A DNA stretch of 64,000 bases from Paenibacillus sp. JNUCC32 (GCF_014863545.1 NZ_CP062260.1:2728001-2792000); one strand, 5' to 3'. Numbered from the stretch's first letter, positions 8,135 through 17,087 are shown. Notes: generated by a model from the sequence alone, not told the origin. Numbers and translations are program-made.

Positions 8135-10303
8135 TTAAATGATGACAGTTGCTTGCTTATTTCTGCCTTGAAGGGTCATCAGAACAACCTCCCCGAAGAT
8201 CTGCATGCCCTCCACCACATAAGAGTCATAATGACCGGACGGCGCACGGTGACTAACAACGAGAATAAACTCTTCATCCATACCCGGCAGCTGAATCCCG
8301 CATGCTTCCGCTTGCCCGTCATGAACCCGTTCGCCCGTATGGCGATAAACAGGCACTTTACGGACTCGCGGCAAGGCCGTATCGCCTGCACGATGAGGAT
8401 ACAGCACCTGCATGATGCTGATGCATCCTTTCCCGGTTCGGGAGTAAGCCACATTCGCATTCGGTTCCAGCAGGTTATATTCGCGGGAAATCATGCCTTC
8501 GCCGACTTCCCCACGCAGGCCGTCTGCAGTTACGGGGATAATGGACAGATTCGCCTCCCCAAGGGTGGTTGTGCGGCAAATCAAAGACTCCCCTTCCATC
8601 CGGACTTCTCCTGGCGGGTGCGTAAAATGAAAATGCTGAGTAAAGGTATGCTGCTCAAGGCAAGCCAAGCTGTCGATCAGCAGCCAAAAATAAGGCTTGA
8701 TAAAGATGATCCTTCTGCGCGGATACAACGGATCACTCCCATAGAGATAGCCGTCATGCGCCCCTTCGACATAATCGAACTCCGGCTTGCTGATCCATCT
8801 GCAGCCCAGTGGCCCGGCAATCCGATCGAAAGACCAGGTATCCTTGACCCCGGTAAACCCGATCCCGTCGACGACCGTAGTATTATGGGCTGAACTCTCC
8901 TTTAAAGCTTTTCTCAGCGGTGTAAGGTCGCTATAGTTGTACCTTCCGAGATCGGTGAGCAGATCCCGGCCGTATGCATGGAGATCCATGTGCAGCATAT
9001 CGGCGTGACCATGGCCACCCCCGAGCGGGCCGCAGTGAAAATAAAGGTACAGCGCATCTTCGCCCCAGCCCGTTCGCATCGTATAATGGCCGGAATGGGG
9101 GAAAGCTCGGCTTAGGGATGGCGGCTCCGCGGGCACCATCGCTTCGTAATCCCGGATGCCCGACATGCCGAACAGCCAGGCATGATCGTAATCCGGCAGA
9201 GCATATCCGCCAAAGCGCAAAACGGGATCCTCAAATAACCACGCGGCGTAGGTCAGTATGGAACGGATATCGCTGTCGTCGCTGTCTCCCAGCATCGGCT
9301 GCTTGTGGTTCGGCTTTGCCCAGTACAGGGAGGCTTCGGCCATCTCGCGTACCTTATGCCGGAATAGGCCGTCAAGCTCCAGCCCGTTGAGATTGGCGAG
9401 GTGAACGCAGTCCAGATAACAAGCCAGCACCTCATGATGGTATGTTGGCGACTGCTCCCAGTGAATGCCGTCTACCATGATCTGAAGCCGGGCCGTCTCA
9501 TTCAGTCTCTCTTCCCCTAGTTCCCGCCATCGTGCCGAACTCTTAAACTCGGGGAAGTACAGTGCGATATGGTATAAACCGCACGTTTCCAGAACACCCC
9601 AGTTGCTGATATGCTTCCAGCTGGTGAAGGAAGCAGCCAGATACTCCCCGTGCTCGTGAAGCGAAATCAGGGCTTTACCGAGCAGCAGCGGAGTCAGGGA
9701 TGGACTGCCGATCATGTATCGAAGTGCCTTGATCCAGTTCGCGCTGCGCAGACCGGCTTCGATTGGTCGCCATGTCAGCGTATCCGTCGTCGGCTCTTCG
9801 GGGACAGGATTCCGATCGATCCAGTCTTCGAGCTGGCGGCAAAACGCTTCCGCATACTTCTCGTCGCCCGTCATTGCATACGCTTGTCCCAGCGCCACCC
9901 AATAGCGGTGGCGATTCAGCATGTAAGCCCACTCCGCGTCTTGATCGGGAATATGGGACCAATTCACGCTTCCCTCAAATGTAACGGGAATTTGGCTCCG
10001 TTCCATATCCCACGGAAAACGGAACAGGAACGTCTGCTGTACCACTTCTTCCGCCGTCTTCATCACGGTTTCCAGTCCATCTGCGCAATATTGCTTCACG
10101 TAATCGGTGATATACTGCTTATCCTCGCCGCTCATCCACCATCCGGGTGTCCTCCGGCAGGTGAAGTATTGATGCAGTTTATACAGTAAATCGTGCCGAT
10201 GACCTTGATCGTCTGCATCCTGCATCGAACCCATAGCGGGATCCTTCAGGTTCAAAATCTCCAAAACAGCATTCGCCGAAGCTTCCATGGCATCAGCGTT
10301 CAT
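8135..10303 (-). CDS. heparinase II/III family polysaccharide lyase
   Basis: Protein of 722 residues with the two-part layout of heparinase II/III-like lyases: an alpha/alpha toroid (roughly residues 80-380, with YHHEVLACYLDCVHLAN and QPMLGDSDDSD) and a C-terminal beta-sandwich domain (about 385-650, with GGHGHADMLHMDLHAYGRDLL). Such enzymes cleave uronic-acid linkages by beta-elimination and leave a 4,5-unsaturated uronate end. No signal peptide is present, so it is predicted cytoplasmic and acts on imported oligosaccharides. It overlaps the GH88 gene by 11 bp, and GH88 would remove the unsaturated end it creates. Which polymer (glycosaminoglycan, alginate, bacterial exopolysaccharide) cannot be told. 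Confidence 0.85.
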   Translation of the reverse strand: MNADAMEASANAVLEILNLKDPAMGSMQDADDQGHRHDLLYKLHQYFTCRRTPGWWMSGEDKQYITDYVKQYCADGLETVMKTAEEVVQQTFLFRFPWDMERSQIPVTFEGSVNWSHIPDQDAEWAYMLNRHRYWVALGQAYAMTGDEKYAEAFCRQLEDWIDRNPVPEEPTTDTLTWRPIEAGLRSANWIKALRYMIGSPSLTPLLLGKALISLHEHGEYLAASFTSWKHISNWGVLETCGLYHIALYFPEFKSSARWRELGEERLNETARLQIMVDGIHWEQSPTYHHEVLACYLDCVHLANLNGLELDGLFRHKVREMAEASLYWAKPNHKQPMLGDSDDSDIRSILTYAAWLFEDPVLRFGGYALPDYDHAWLFGMSGIRDYEAMVPAEPPSLSRAFPHSGHYTMRTGWGEDALYLYFHCGPLGGGHGHADMLHMDLHAYGRDLLTDLGRYNYSDLTPLRKALKESSAHNTTVVDGIGFTGVKDTWSFDRIAGPLGCRWISKPEFDYVEGAHDGYLYGSDPLYPRRRIIFIKPYFWLLIDSLACLEQHTFTQHFHFTHPPGEVRMEGESLICRTTTLGEANLSIIPVTADGLRGEVGEGMISREYNLLEPNANVAYSRTGKGCISIMQVLYPHRAGDTALPRVRKVPVYRHTGERVHDGQAEACGIQLPGMDEEFILVVSHRAPSGHYDSYVVEGMQIFGEVVLMTLQGRNKQATVII

Positions 10304-11414
10304 ACCAGTACCCCTTGCTGCCGGTCTCCAGCCGAATTAAAGCTTCCAGATAAAAATAATCTCCCCAGATCATGAAATCATCCGGGGACAAGCCGCCCCG
10401 CACATGATAAGAGCCATGCTGCAGCAGACCCTCCGCTTCTTGGCCGATCGTGGAATAGTGGCGGACCAGTGAGGTCATGGAATCCTTCAATCCTTGTTCA
10501 AATCCGGCTCTTTCTGGATCCCCCTCCTCCAAATGTCCAATCAGTTCCAGCAAGCCCGCTGCCACGATGGCGGAAGCCGAGCTGTCGCGGTAAGTCTCTG
10601 CGGTTACGGGAGCGTTAAAGTCCCAAAGGGCGACATGATCCTCCGGTAAATGCTCTAGGAAGTATCTGGCCATTCGTTTGGAAGTATCTAGGTATGCATG
10701 ATTTCCGGTGTATCGATAAGCCAGCGCGAAGCCATATACCCCCCATGCTTGTCCCCGCGTCCAGGTCGAACCGTTCGTATAGCCTTGATGCGTGGCACCG
10801 CCGATCGGCTCCCCCGTATGGGGATCGAAGAAAAAGGTATGGTATGAGCTGTCGTCTCCCCGTACGAGATAGCGCCTTGTCTTCTCCGCCTGCATGATTG
10901 CAATTTCCCGATATTGGGACTTTCCGGTTTGCTGTCCCGCCCAGAACAGCAGCGGCAGATTCATCAAACAATCGATAATGATGCGGCCGCCTTCCTGTTC
11001 GTCTCCTTCCGGACCCCACGCTTGAATATATCCTCCGCTTGGACGCCAGCGTTTCAGCAGCAGATCCGCAGCCTGAAGCGTCAACTGGCGGGCACTCTCG
11101 TCCTTCTCGACGATCCATTCCGCTTTCGAGGACAAGGAATAAAGGAACCCGATATCGTGATGATCAAGCACCTTCTTTCCTGCAAAGCGGCGGCGAAAAT
11201 CTTCCACTGTTCGTTTTGCTCCCAATCTAAAGGCCTCGTCGCCTGTGTATTCATAACACAGCCAGAGCAGGCCGCTCCAGAAGCCGTTCGTCCAGTCGTC
11301 ATTGTCATTCAGCAAATAAGCTCCGTCCCTGCTGACGTGGGGAAATCTTGCCCCGAAGGCATCCATGTTCTTCCGGATTTTCTCTACGGCATCTTGAATC
11401 GCATTGCTCCACAT
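10293..11414 (-). CDS. unsaturated glucuronyl hydrolase, GH88 family
   Basis: Cytoplasmic hydrolase of 373 residues that would remove the delta-4,5-unsaturated uronic acid left by a lyase. The alpha/alpha barrel is clear, with the family catalytic acids in HHDIGF (Asp87) and GRIIIDCLMNL (Asp148), matching the two essential Asp of the Bacillus enzyme UGL. GGATHQGYTNGSTWTRGQAW is the conserved substrate-site loop. First gene of its unit; the start ATG 11414 follows AAGGGAGCAAGG. It overlaps the downstream lyase gene by 11 bp, a strong sign the two act in sequence. Confidence 0.9.
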   Translation of the reverse strand: MWSNAIQDAVEKIRKNMDAFGARFPHVSRDGAYLLNDNDDWTNGFWSGLLWLCYEYTGDEAFRLGAKRTVEDFRRRFAGKKVLDHHDIGFLYSLSSKAEWIVEKDESARQLTLQAADLLLKRWRPSGGYIQAWGPEGDEQEGGRIIIDCLMNLPLLFWAGQQTGKSQYREIAIMQAEKTRRYLVRGDDSSYHTFFFDPHTGEPIGGATHQGYTNGSTWTRGQAWGVYGFALAYRYTGNHAYLDTSKRMARYFLEHLPEDHVALWDFNAPVTAETYRDSSASAIVAAGLLELIGHLEEGDPERAGFEQGLKDSMTSLVRHYSTIGQEAEGLLQHGSYHVRGGLSPDDFMIWGDYFYLEALIRLETGSKGYWYER

Positions 11415-11453
11415 AACACCTTGCTCCCTTCAAATCGATCCTGATTACGATTC

Positions 11454-11516
11454 ATGATAAGGAGAGTCGCCCGGTTCTAGTAGAGCCGATTTTTGCCTTG
11501 ATGTGCATTATTTTGA
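11454..11516 (-). promoter_or_regulatory. putative regulator site and promoter upstream of the GH88 gene
   Basis: Plus-strand GTGCATTATTTTGA (11503-11516) is the third instance of the element found at 2556 and 4488; a weaker half ATTTTTGCCTT (11490-11500) lies about 20 bp closer to the gene. A TATCAT -10-like hexamer (11454-11459 on the minus strand) has no good -35, as expected of an activator-dependent promoter. Confidence 0.4.
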
Positions 11517-11576
11517 CTTTTGCAGCCTTTAGTCGGTAAAAAAGGAACCCGCCTTCCCATTCAGCTCTAATCCAAC

Positions 11577-11609
11577 CAAAAAAACGATCCGAGGTAAACC
11601 TCGGATCGT
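11577..11609 (-). terminator. intrinsic terminator of the ClbS-like gene
   Basis: Perfect 11-bp minus-strand hairpin ACGATCCGAGG-TTTA-CCTCGGATCGT followed by seven T, 28 bp past the stop codon of the upstream gene. Confidence 0.9.
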
Positions 11610-11636
11610 TCGTTTTGCCCTTGAAGCGGTAAAGCG

Positions 11637-12146
11637 TTACGCGACGAACTTTTTCCACTTTCTGATCTTGGTTCTGAAGCTTTTGAAAGGGGCGACGGAA
11701 TTGATGTGCAGCCATTTCCACATCGGCCAGTTGGCGCTGGTTACCGTCCATTTTCGAACGCCCGGACGAAACAACTCTTCCTCGGTCAACCGGTTGATCC
11801 ATTCGCACCATTCATCCGTCCTCTGCTTCAGCATGCTACGCAATTCTTCCAAAGAATAGCCGTCATACGCTTGGTAGAAACGCTGATACAGCGCCCCCAA
11901 TTGATTCCATTTATAGTCAGGGGCCGGCGTCGTAACTTCGATGCCGGCTCGTTCATCCCGCTCCCAGCTCATGACGAGAGACAGCCAACCAAGCTGATAG
12001 GCGATCATTTCTTGCGGCGTTCTGTCGACTTCGCCAATGCGATGATTCTTTTTATCCTCCGGGACATCATCAAATTCTTGGTCAAACAGCTTATACGTTC
12101 GTCGAATTTCAGCAATGAAAGCCTCTTTGCTCGGATACGTTTGCAA
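11637..12146 (-). CDS. ClbS/DfsB family protein (DUF1706, four-helix bundle)
   Basis: Protein of 169 residues matching the ClbS/DfsB family, whose founding member ClbS protects E. coli from its own genotoxin colibactin; most Firmicute members are uncharacterised. Family features seen are the N-terminal YPSKEAFIAEI, DRTPQEMIAYQLGWLSLVM, and the Trp-rich C-terminus (KWTVTSANWPMWKWLHINSVAPF) with a basic tail. I chose TTG 12146 as start because AAGGAG (12156-12161) stands 9 bp before it; an in-frame ATG at 12173 lies upstream of that ribosome site. Single gene with its own terminator. DNA-protective role is only a family analogy. Confidence 0.82.
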   Translation of the reverse strand: MQTYPSKEAFIAEIRRTYKLFDQEFDDVPEDKKNHRIGEVDRTPQEMIAYQLGWLSLVMSWERDERAGIEVTTPAPDYKWNQLGALYQRFYQAYDGYSLEELRSMLKQRTDEWCEWINRLTEEELFRPGVRKWTVTSANWPMWKWLHINSVAPFKSFRTKIRKWKKFVA

Positions 12147-12278
12147 CGGTACTCTCTCCTTCATCATTAACATGTACCGCTAAACAGGCACATCCAAATC
12201 ATACCATGATTTGGGGTCGCACACGGTGACGAAGATCATCCCGCTCCCTTTGCGGAAAGCCGCAGCCACAACGAAGAA

Positions 12279-14189
12279 TTAAAATTCTTTGGAATCTATC
12301 TCGTTCCGAAGCCGTTCAATGACTTGATCCATCGCGATCTCGCCAAGCTCGCCCTCGCCCCGTTTACGAACCGATACGTGATCGGAGTTCATTTCCTTCT
12401 CGCCAAGGACAAGCGTGTAAGGCGTTTTCAACAGTCCCGCTTCACGGATTTTATAACCCAGCTTTTCATTTCGGACATCGACGTTCACCCGGATGCCTGC
12501 ACTCTCCAGACGCTTCTTCACCTTCAAGGAATAATCGATATAGTGATCCGACACCGGAATGATCATCACTTGTACGGGAGCAAGCCACATCGGGAAAGCC
12601 CCGCCGTAATGCTCCGTAAGGATCCCGATAAAACGCTCGATGGATCCAAACACCGCCCGGTGAATGACAACCGGCCGATGCTTCTGATTATCTTCTCCAA
12701 TATAGGACAGATCGAACTTTTCAGGGAACTGGAAATCCAGTTGGATGGTGCCGCACTGCCAGCTTCGCTTTAAGGAATCGAGGATATGAAAGTCGATTTT
12801 GGGTCCGTAAAACGCTCCATCCCCTTCATTAATCCGGTACGGCAGTCCCAATTGATCCAGTACCTGCTGCAGCGAAGACTCCGCTTGCTCCCATAGTTCC
12901 TCGGAGCCCATGGAATCCTCCGGCCTTGTCGATAACTCGATTGTATATTCAAAGCCAAAGACTTGATACACTCGGCTGATAAAATCGATAACCTGTTTGA
13001 TTTCTTCCTGGATCTGATCGGGCCTTACAAAAATATGCGCATCATCTTGACAAAACGTGCGCACCCGCATCATGCCGTTAAGAGCGCCTGAGAACTCATG
13101 GCGGTGAACCTGACCGAATTCGGATATGCGAATGGGCAGCTCTCTGTAGGAGTGCAGCGAGTTTTTGTAGACCAACATATGTCCTGGACAGTTCATCGGC
13201 TTCAGCGCATACTCCGTCTCGTCTACTTGCGTAAAATACATATTGTCTTTGTAGTGATCCCAGTGACCGGACATTTCCCACAGGCGCTTGTTCATCATCA
13301 GCGGAGTCCGCACTTCATCGTAATCGCGATGGAATTGAAGCCCTCTTGCGAATTGCTCCAGCTCATTGCGAATGATCATCCCGTTCGGCAAAAAGAAGGG
13401 CATGCCGGGCGCTTCTTCCGAGAACATAAAGAGGCCAAGCTCTTTTCCCAGCTTCCGATGATCCCGTTTCTTGGCTTCTTCTAGCAGCAATAAATGCTCA
13501 TCCAGCTGCGACTTCTTGGGAAACGCCGTTCCGTAGATTCGCTGCAGCATTTTATTGTCGGAGTCTCCCCGCCAATAAGCACCCGCCACACTCATTAATT
13601 TGAACGCTTTGATTCTGCCCGTGGATGGAAGATGCGGCCCTCTGCATAAGTCAACGAACTCGCCCTGCTCATATACCGAAATAACCTCGTCCTCCGGTAG
13701 TTCACGAATTAGCTCCATTTTATACGGATCATCTTGGAATATACGTTCAGCCTCCTTACGCCCCACTTCCTTGCGAAGGATCGGCAGGTCTTCCTGAACG
13801 ATCTTCTGCATTTCTCGTTCGATGGCAATCAAGTCATCGGCCGTAATGGAATGCCCCAGATCCATATCGTAATAAAAACCATCCTCAATGACCGGTCCCA
13901 CCCCAAGATGAACAGATTCACTGCCGTATAGCCGTTTCACGGCCTGAGCCATCAGATGGGCCGTACTGTGCCGATATACGTACAATCCGTCCTCGGAATC
14001 CAGTGTAATGATGCTTACTTCCGCATCTTCGCGAAGCTCACGATTCAAATCCACAAGTTTGCCATCCACTTTGGCTGCAACCGCATTTTTCTTCAGTCCT
14101 GAATGGATGGATTCCGCGATTTGGATCATCGTCGTTTGTGCGGGATACTCCTTCTTGCTTCCGTCCTGCAGCGTTACTACAATTGACAT
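12279..14189 (-). CDS. thrS: threonyl-tRNA synthetase
   Basis: Charges tRNA-Thr with threonine. The 636 residues show the full bacterial layout: TGS domain (1-62), editing domain with HSTAHLMAQAV near residue 75, class II catalytic core with motif 2-like VRTFCQDDAHIF and motif 3 HRAVFGSIERFIGILTEHYGG, and the anticodon-binding C-terminus beginning at about 535. ATG 14189 is chosen because GGAGGG stands just upstream; 14 codons further upstream are in frame but have no ribosome site. Expression is governed by the T-box leader immediately upstream, so it should rise on threonine starvation. Confidence 0.98.
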   Translation of the reverse strand: MSIVVTLQDGSKKEYPAQTTMIQIAESIHSGLKKNAVAAKVDGKLVDLNRELREDAEVSIITLDSEDGLYVYRHSTAHLMAQAVKRLYGSESVHLGVGPVIEDGFYYDMDLGHSITADDLIAIEREMQKIVQEDLPILRKEVGRKEAERIFQDDPYKMELIRELPEDEVISVYEQGEFVDLCRGPHLPSTGRIKAFKLMSVAGAYWRGDSDNKMLQRIYGTAFPKKSQLDEHLLLLEEAKKRDHRKLGKELGLFMFSEEAPGMPFFLPNGMIIRNELEQFARGLQFHRDYDEVRTPLMMNKRLWEMSGHWDHYKDNMYFTQVDETEYALKPMNCPGHMLVYKNSLHSYRELPIRISEFGQVHRHEFSGALNGMMRVRTFCQDDAHIFVRPDQIQEEIKQVIDFISRVYQVFGFEYTIELSTRPEDSMGSEELWEQAESSLQQVLDQLGLPYRINEGDGAFYGPKIDFHILDSLKRSWQCGTIQLDFQFPEKFDLSYIGEDNQKHRPVVIHRAVFGSIERFIGILTEHYGGAFPMWLAPVQVMIIPVSDHYIDYSLKVKKRLESAGIRVNVDVRNEKLGYKIREAGLLKTPYTLVLGEKEMNSDHVSVRKRGEGELGEIAMDQVIERLRNEIDSKEF

Positions 14190-14221
14190 TGTGATCCCTC
14201 CATCAAATTTAGATTGAACGC

Positions 14222-14557
14222 AAAAAAGCACTCGATCCCTAAGGGACGAGTGCGTTCAGCTCGTGGTTCCACCCTAATTTGATCCGATAATGGCAAACGC
14301 TCGTACTGCCGCGCGCTTTGTCGGATCCTCATTCAGACATCCGGTAACGGGGATGATTCGGTGTTTTCTAGTTCCATTTCGATTGTCGAACGACCGATCT
14401 GGGTTCAAAAACACAGCTACAAAGGGGTAATTCAAGAAACAAGCGCGGAAGAAGCTTTCACCAATCGCTTCTCTCTCTGGACAGGTCGTTTCACGAATCA
14501 TGTCTTTGATCGTTGCTGATAGTAAAGTACTATAAGTCAGTTTTTTCTAATTGTCAA
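14222..14557 (-). promoter_or_regulatory. T-box leader of thrS (threonine-responsive) with its promoter
   Basis: Minus strand. The promoter is TTGACA (14552-14557), 17 bp, TATAGT (14529-14534). The leader holds a Stem I terminal motif GGTGAAAG, a candidate specifier codon ACC (Thr) at 14426-14428 within GAATTACCCC, the T-box AGGGTGGAACCACGAG (14260-14275), and a terminator GCACTCG...CGAGTGC with six T (14222-14253). Uncharged tRNA-Thr would pair with specifier and T-box, form the antiterminator and allow thrS transcription. The T-box and terminator are unmistakable; the exact specifier position is inferred. I see nothing between this leader and the small gene at 14640. Confidence 0.95.
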
Positions 14558-14639
14558 ACCTAATTTCAAAGATAGTTCGATGTTAATTTGGATAACAAGT
14601 CCTTCCCTCATGTATCCTATGTCAGCATCTTTTCCATGT

Positions 14640-14795
14640 TTACGATTCCTCGTCCTTCAGGGTCATTTTGACCAAATATCCAATACCCAAACCGACCAGA
14701 ACACCCGGAAAAGCATTGTCTAGCGTTAAACCGATCCCCGCCCCGATGATGACGCATGCGTAAATAATGATATCTCCCTTTTTCAATTCTCCCAT
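14640..14795 (-). CDS. small membrane protein, unknown function
   Basis: Predicted 51-residue protein starting MGELKKGD, then two hydrophobic segments separated by LDNAFPG, and a charged tail KMTLKDEES. The glycine-rich GAGIGL and VGLGIGYLV resemble small two-helix membrane proteins common in Bacillales. Purines (AGAGGGAG) abut the ATG, so the start is uncertain; an in-frame start 28 codons upstream exists but encodes a non-hydrophobic, unlikely leader. Single gene without clear partners. Function not recognised. Confidence 0.5.
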   Translation of the reverse strand: MGELKKGDIIIYACVIIGAGIGLTLDNAFPGVLVGLGIGYLVKMTLKDEES

Positions 14796-14929
14796 CTCCC
14801 TCTTGTCGATATGTATGACATTCTCCGTGATTTTCGTTGACGAATTATATCTTACAAGATGACGCCGCGTCACTTTCAAGCGTCTATTGAGAAGTTGTCA
14901 AATTCACGAATGAATCCATAGCTTAAAAC

Positions 14930-14954
14930 AAAAAAGCCGCTGTTAACCAGCAGC
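14930..14954 (-). terminator. orphan minus-strand terminator
   Basis: Minus-strand GCTGCTG-GTTAA-CAGCGGC with one G-U pair, followed by six T. No minus-strand gene ends here: the DUF421 gene to the right is on the plus strand. It could end an undetected small RNA transcribed from about 14955-15120. Confidence 0.5.
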
Positions 14955-15094
14955 TCTCATTCTTAAAGATCGATTATTGAATATTGTTCATTGCGTCAAT
15001 GAATACCCTAACCGGGTAAATCTCCCTTGTTTCTGCGCGAAGCGAAAACGTTTAATAACTTACCAATTACACTGCTTCCCAAGGAGGGTTGTCC

Positions 15095-15787
15095 ATGGAT
15101 ATGTTTATCGATTTAGGAGTCAAACTGATCATCAGCTTTTTCGGGCTATGGATCATCACCTTTGTTACTGGGCGCAAAACCATCAGTCAGCTTACACCGC
15201 TTGACTTCTTATCTTCCTTAATCCTGAGTGAAATCGTTGGGGCAAGCCTCTATGATGATAAAGTAAAATTGTCCCATCTGTTATTCGCTCTAGCGTTATG
15301 GACAACCATGTCTTTCCTCTTCGAGAAGGCAACCACCCACTTTGTCAAGTTCGGCTATTTAACGGAAGGGCGGGCGGTTCTTCTGATCGATAACGGAAAG
15401 CTCAACCAAAAGCTGCTCGATAAATACGACATGGAATATAAACAGCTGCTGTCCATGCTCAGACGGCAAAATATTTTCTCATTAACCGAAGTCAAATACG
15501 CCATTCTGGAAACGGACGGCTCGCTATCCGTCATGCGCAAACCCGAATACGAGCCGCCGACGGCCCAGGATCTTGGCATCGAAGCCAAGCCGGATCCCTT
15601 CACGGTAACGGTTGTCGACAAGGGAAGGCTGCTCGAGGAATCCATGCTGGGCAAGCACATCGAACACAATGAGATTCAATCGAAAGCGCGGGAACAAGGT
15701 TTTGAATCCTTGGAAGATATCGCATACGCGGAGTATGGGGATGACGGAAAGCTCTATGTTTTCTCCAAAAAAGAGGTTCAGGATTGA
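15095..15787 (+). CDS. DUF421 membrane protein (YetF/YcaP family)
   Basis: Membrane protein of 230 residues with two to three N-terminal helices (about 5-85) and a soluble C-terminal domain. The signature GRKTISQLTPLDFLSSLILSEIVG and the later LLSMLRRQNIFSLTEVKYAILETDGSLSV are diagnostic of DUF421/YetF proteins. In B. subtilis several paralogues exist, some linked to sporulation; the molecular function is unknown. The start ATG 15095 follows AAGGAGG (15081-15087) by 7 bp; a TTG two codons upstream is less likely. Single gene ended by a strong bidirectional terminator. Confidence 0.9.
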   Translation: MDMFIDLGVKLIISFFGLWIITFVTGRKTISQLTPLDFLSSLILSEIVGASLYDDKVKLSHLLFALALWTTMSFLFEKATTHFVKFGYLTEGRAVLLIDNGKLNQKLLDKYDMEYKQLLSMLRRQNIFSLTEVKYAILETDGSLSVMRKPEYEPPTAQDLGIEAKPDPFTVTVVDKGRLLEESMLGKHIEHNEIQSKAREQGFESLEDIAYAEYGDDGKLYVFSKKEVQD

Positions 15788-15813
15788 ATTTATACCCTTA
15801 GATGATCGCAACG

Positions 15814-15842
15814 CAAAAAAGCCTGGTTCCCAGGCTTTTTTG
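15814..15842. terminator. bidirectional terminator between DUF421 and Eis-like genes
   Basis: AAAAAAGCCTGG-TTC-CCAGGCTTTTTT, symmetrical with T runs on both strands, placed between two convergent genes. Confidence 0.9.
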
Positions 15843-15914
15843 TGTGTTTCGTATATTCTAACGACAAAGCGAATTCGACGATATTCTTCCGGAGCACCAA
15901 GCGTTATCCCTTTC

Positions 15915-17087
15915 TCAAAAGAAATCCATGAGGTAGGTTTGGCCTGCAGGAATCATCGTTTCCAGCTGTGCTGCAGCCTTAGCATCTCCGGTCAGGCGGT
16001 GGATGGAATACAGTGCCTGCGGTCTTTTATATCCGGTAAACAAGGCCGACAGTGTCTGAATGTCGGTAGACAGATCCGCCTGCTCCCCTCGATCGGATGG
16101 GAGCTCCGACAGTTCCGCTTTCCCCTCTCCATTCACCGACAGCCTCCACAGGCCTGCATTCCAAGGCGCTGCGGAATCCTCCACCTCGATGGTCAGGACA
16201 GCTTCCCGCCCCGCTTCAAAAGCATACTGCTCCACGAAGGATTGTAAATCCACGATACGGGCCATGAAGTAAGGAACCGTTTCCCGGGTAACGCGGGGAT
16301 CCGGCAGCATATAGGGCAGCTGGTCATCCGTCGGCACCATCGTCATGGTCACCTGCTCGATCCTGGAATCATGGTTCGCAAAAAAAGTCCAGAGCGCGCT
16401 TCGGGCTTCTTCATTCAGGAAAACAAATTCGTCGCACACCAGTTCTTTGTCTTTTAGCTCATATAACGCATAGCCCGTCGGTTTGCCCTCGGCAGAATAA
16501 TACACAACGCTGTGATTGTCTCCCTGCAGGACGAATCTTGTCCACCATGCCTCTTCGCGCACTAGGGTACCGTTATACCGGCTGACATAGGCCTGATACA
16601 TGCCATCCAGTACAGCAATGTCGTTTACATCTCTTACAACGCGGCCCGGCACCTCCACTTTACGCGGAAATTTGGACACCGGAATGACGTACTTATAATA
16701 TTCCGCGAACAATTCCCAGCCATACTTGCGATAAAACGGGATCGAGAACGGATGCAGGAAGGAAAGGGTCTGTCCCTTGCCCTTCATTTCTTGCAATGCA
16801 TGCTTAAGCAGCGTCGAGACATGTCCCTGTCTGCGGTTCTCCGGCCATGTTGCCACGCCCGCAATGCCGCCCATCGCGAAAGTGTTCCCCTGCAAATAGA
16901 CCTGCAGCGGAATGATGGTCAGTTTCGCCTGCAGCTCTTCCCCGTCAAAAATTCCCCAGAATCGCTCTGGTTTAAAATGCTTCTGATTGGACTCTCGCTG
17001 CTCCGGCGTCAGCGTATATTGAAAGGCATATTCGGATAAACTCGTGCTGATGTCAAATTCATCCGTTCTTAATTGTCTAAGTTCCAT
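15915..17087 (-). CDS. Eis-like GNAT N-acetyltransferase with SCP2-type C-terminal domain
   Basis: Protein of 390 residues built like Eis/YfiQ enzymes: an N-terminal acetyl-CoA-binding GNAT domain with MGGIAGVATWPENRRQGHVSTLL (residues about 72-94; the Q/RxxGxG-like loop RRQGHV), a second degenerate GNAT region, and a C-terminal sterol-carrier-like domain (about 290-390) whose final residue would be the catalytic carboxylate. It ends in MDFF, with Phe as in other Eis proteins. Mycobacterial Eis acetylates aminoglycosides and proteins; the substrate here is unknown. The start follows AGAGGTG. Single gene, convergent with DUF421. Confidence 0.88.
   Translation of the reverse strand: MELRQLRTDEFDISTSLSEYAFQYTLTPEQRESNQKHFKPERFWGIFDGEELQAKLTIIPLQVYLQGNTFAMGGIAGVATWPENRRQGHVSTLLKHALQEMKGKGQTLSFLHPFSIPFYRKYGWELFAEYYKYVIPVSKFPRKVEVPGRVVRDVNDIAVLDGMYQAYVSRYNGTLVREEAWWTRFVLQGDNHSVVYYSAEGKPTGYALYELKDKELVCDEFVFLNEEARSALWTFFANHDSRIEQVTMTMVPTDDQLPYMLPDPRVTRETVPYFMARIVDLQSFVEQYAFEAGREAVLTIEVEDSAAPWNAGLWRLSVNGEGKAELSELPSDRGEQADLSTDIQTLSALFTGYKRPQALYSIHRLTGDAKAAAQLETMIPAGQTYLMDFF

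Noticed and set aside
8117..8893. Open frame of 258 codons on the plus strand
   Set aside because: Antisense to the lyase gene; no ribosome site and no domain.
12147..12173. ATG start of the ClbS-like gene at 12173
   Set aside because: The AAGGAG ribosome site lies downstream of it and serves TTG 12146.
15036..15060. cre-like GAAGCGAAAACG before the DUF421 gene
   Set aside because: Lacks the leading TG of the consensus and the symmetrical end.
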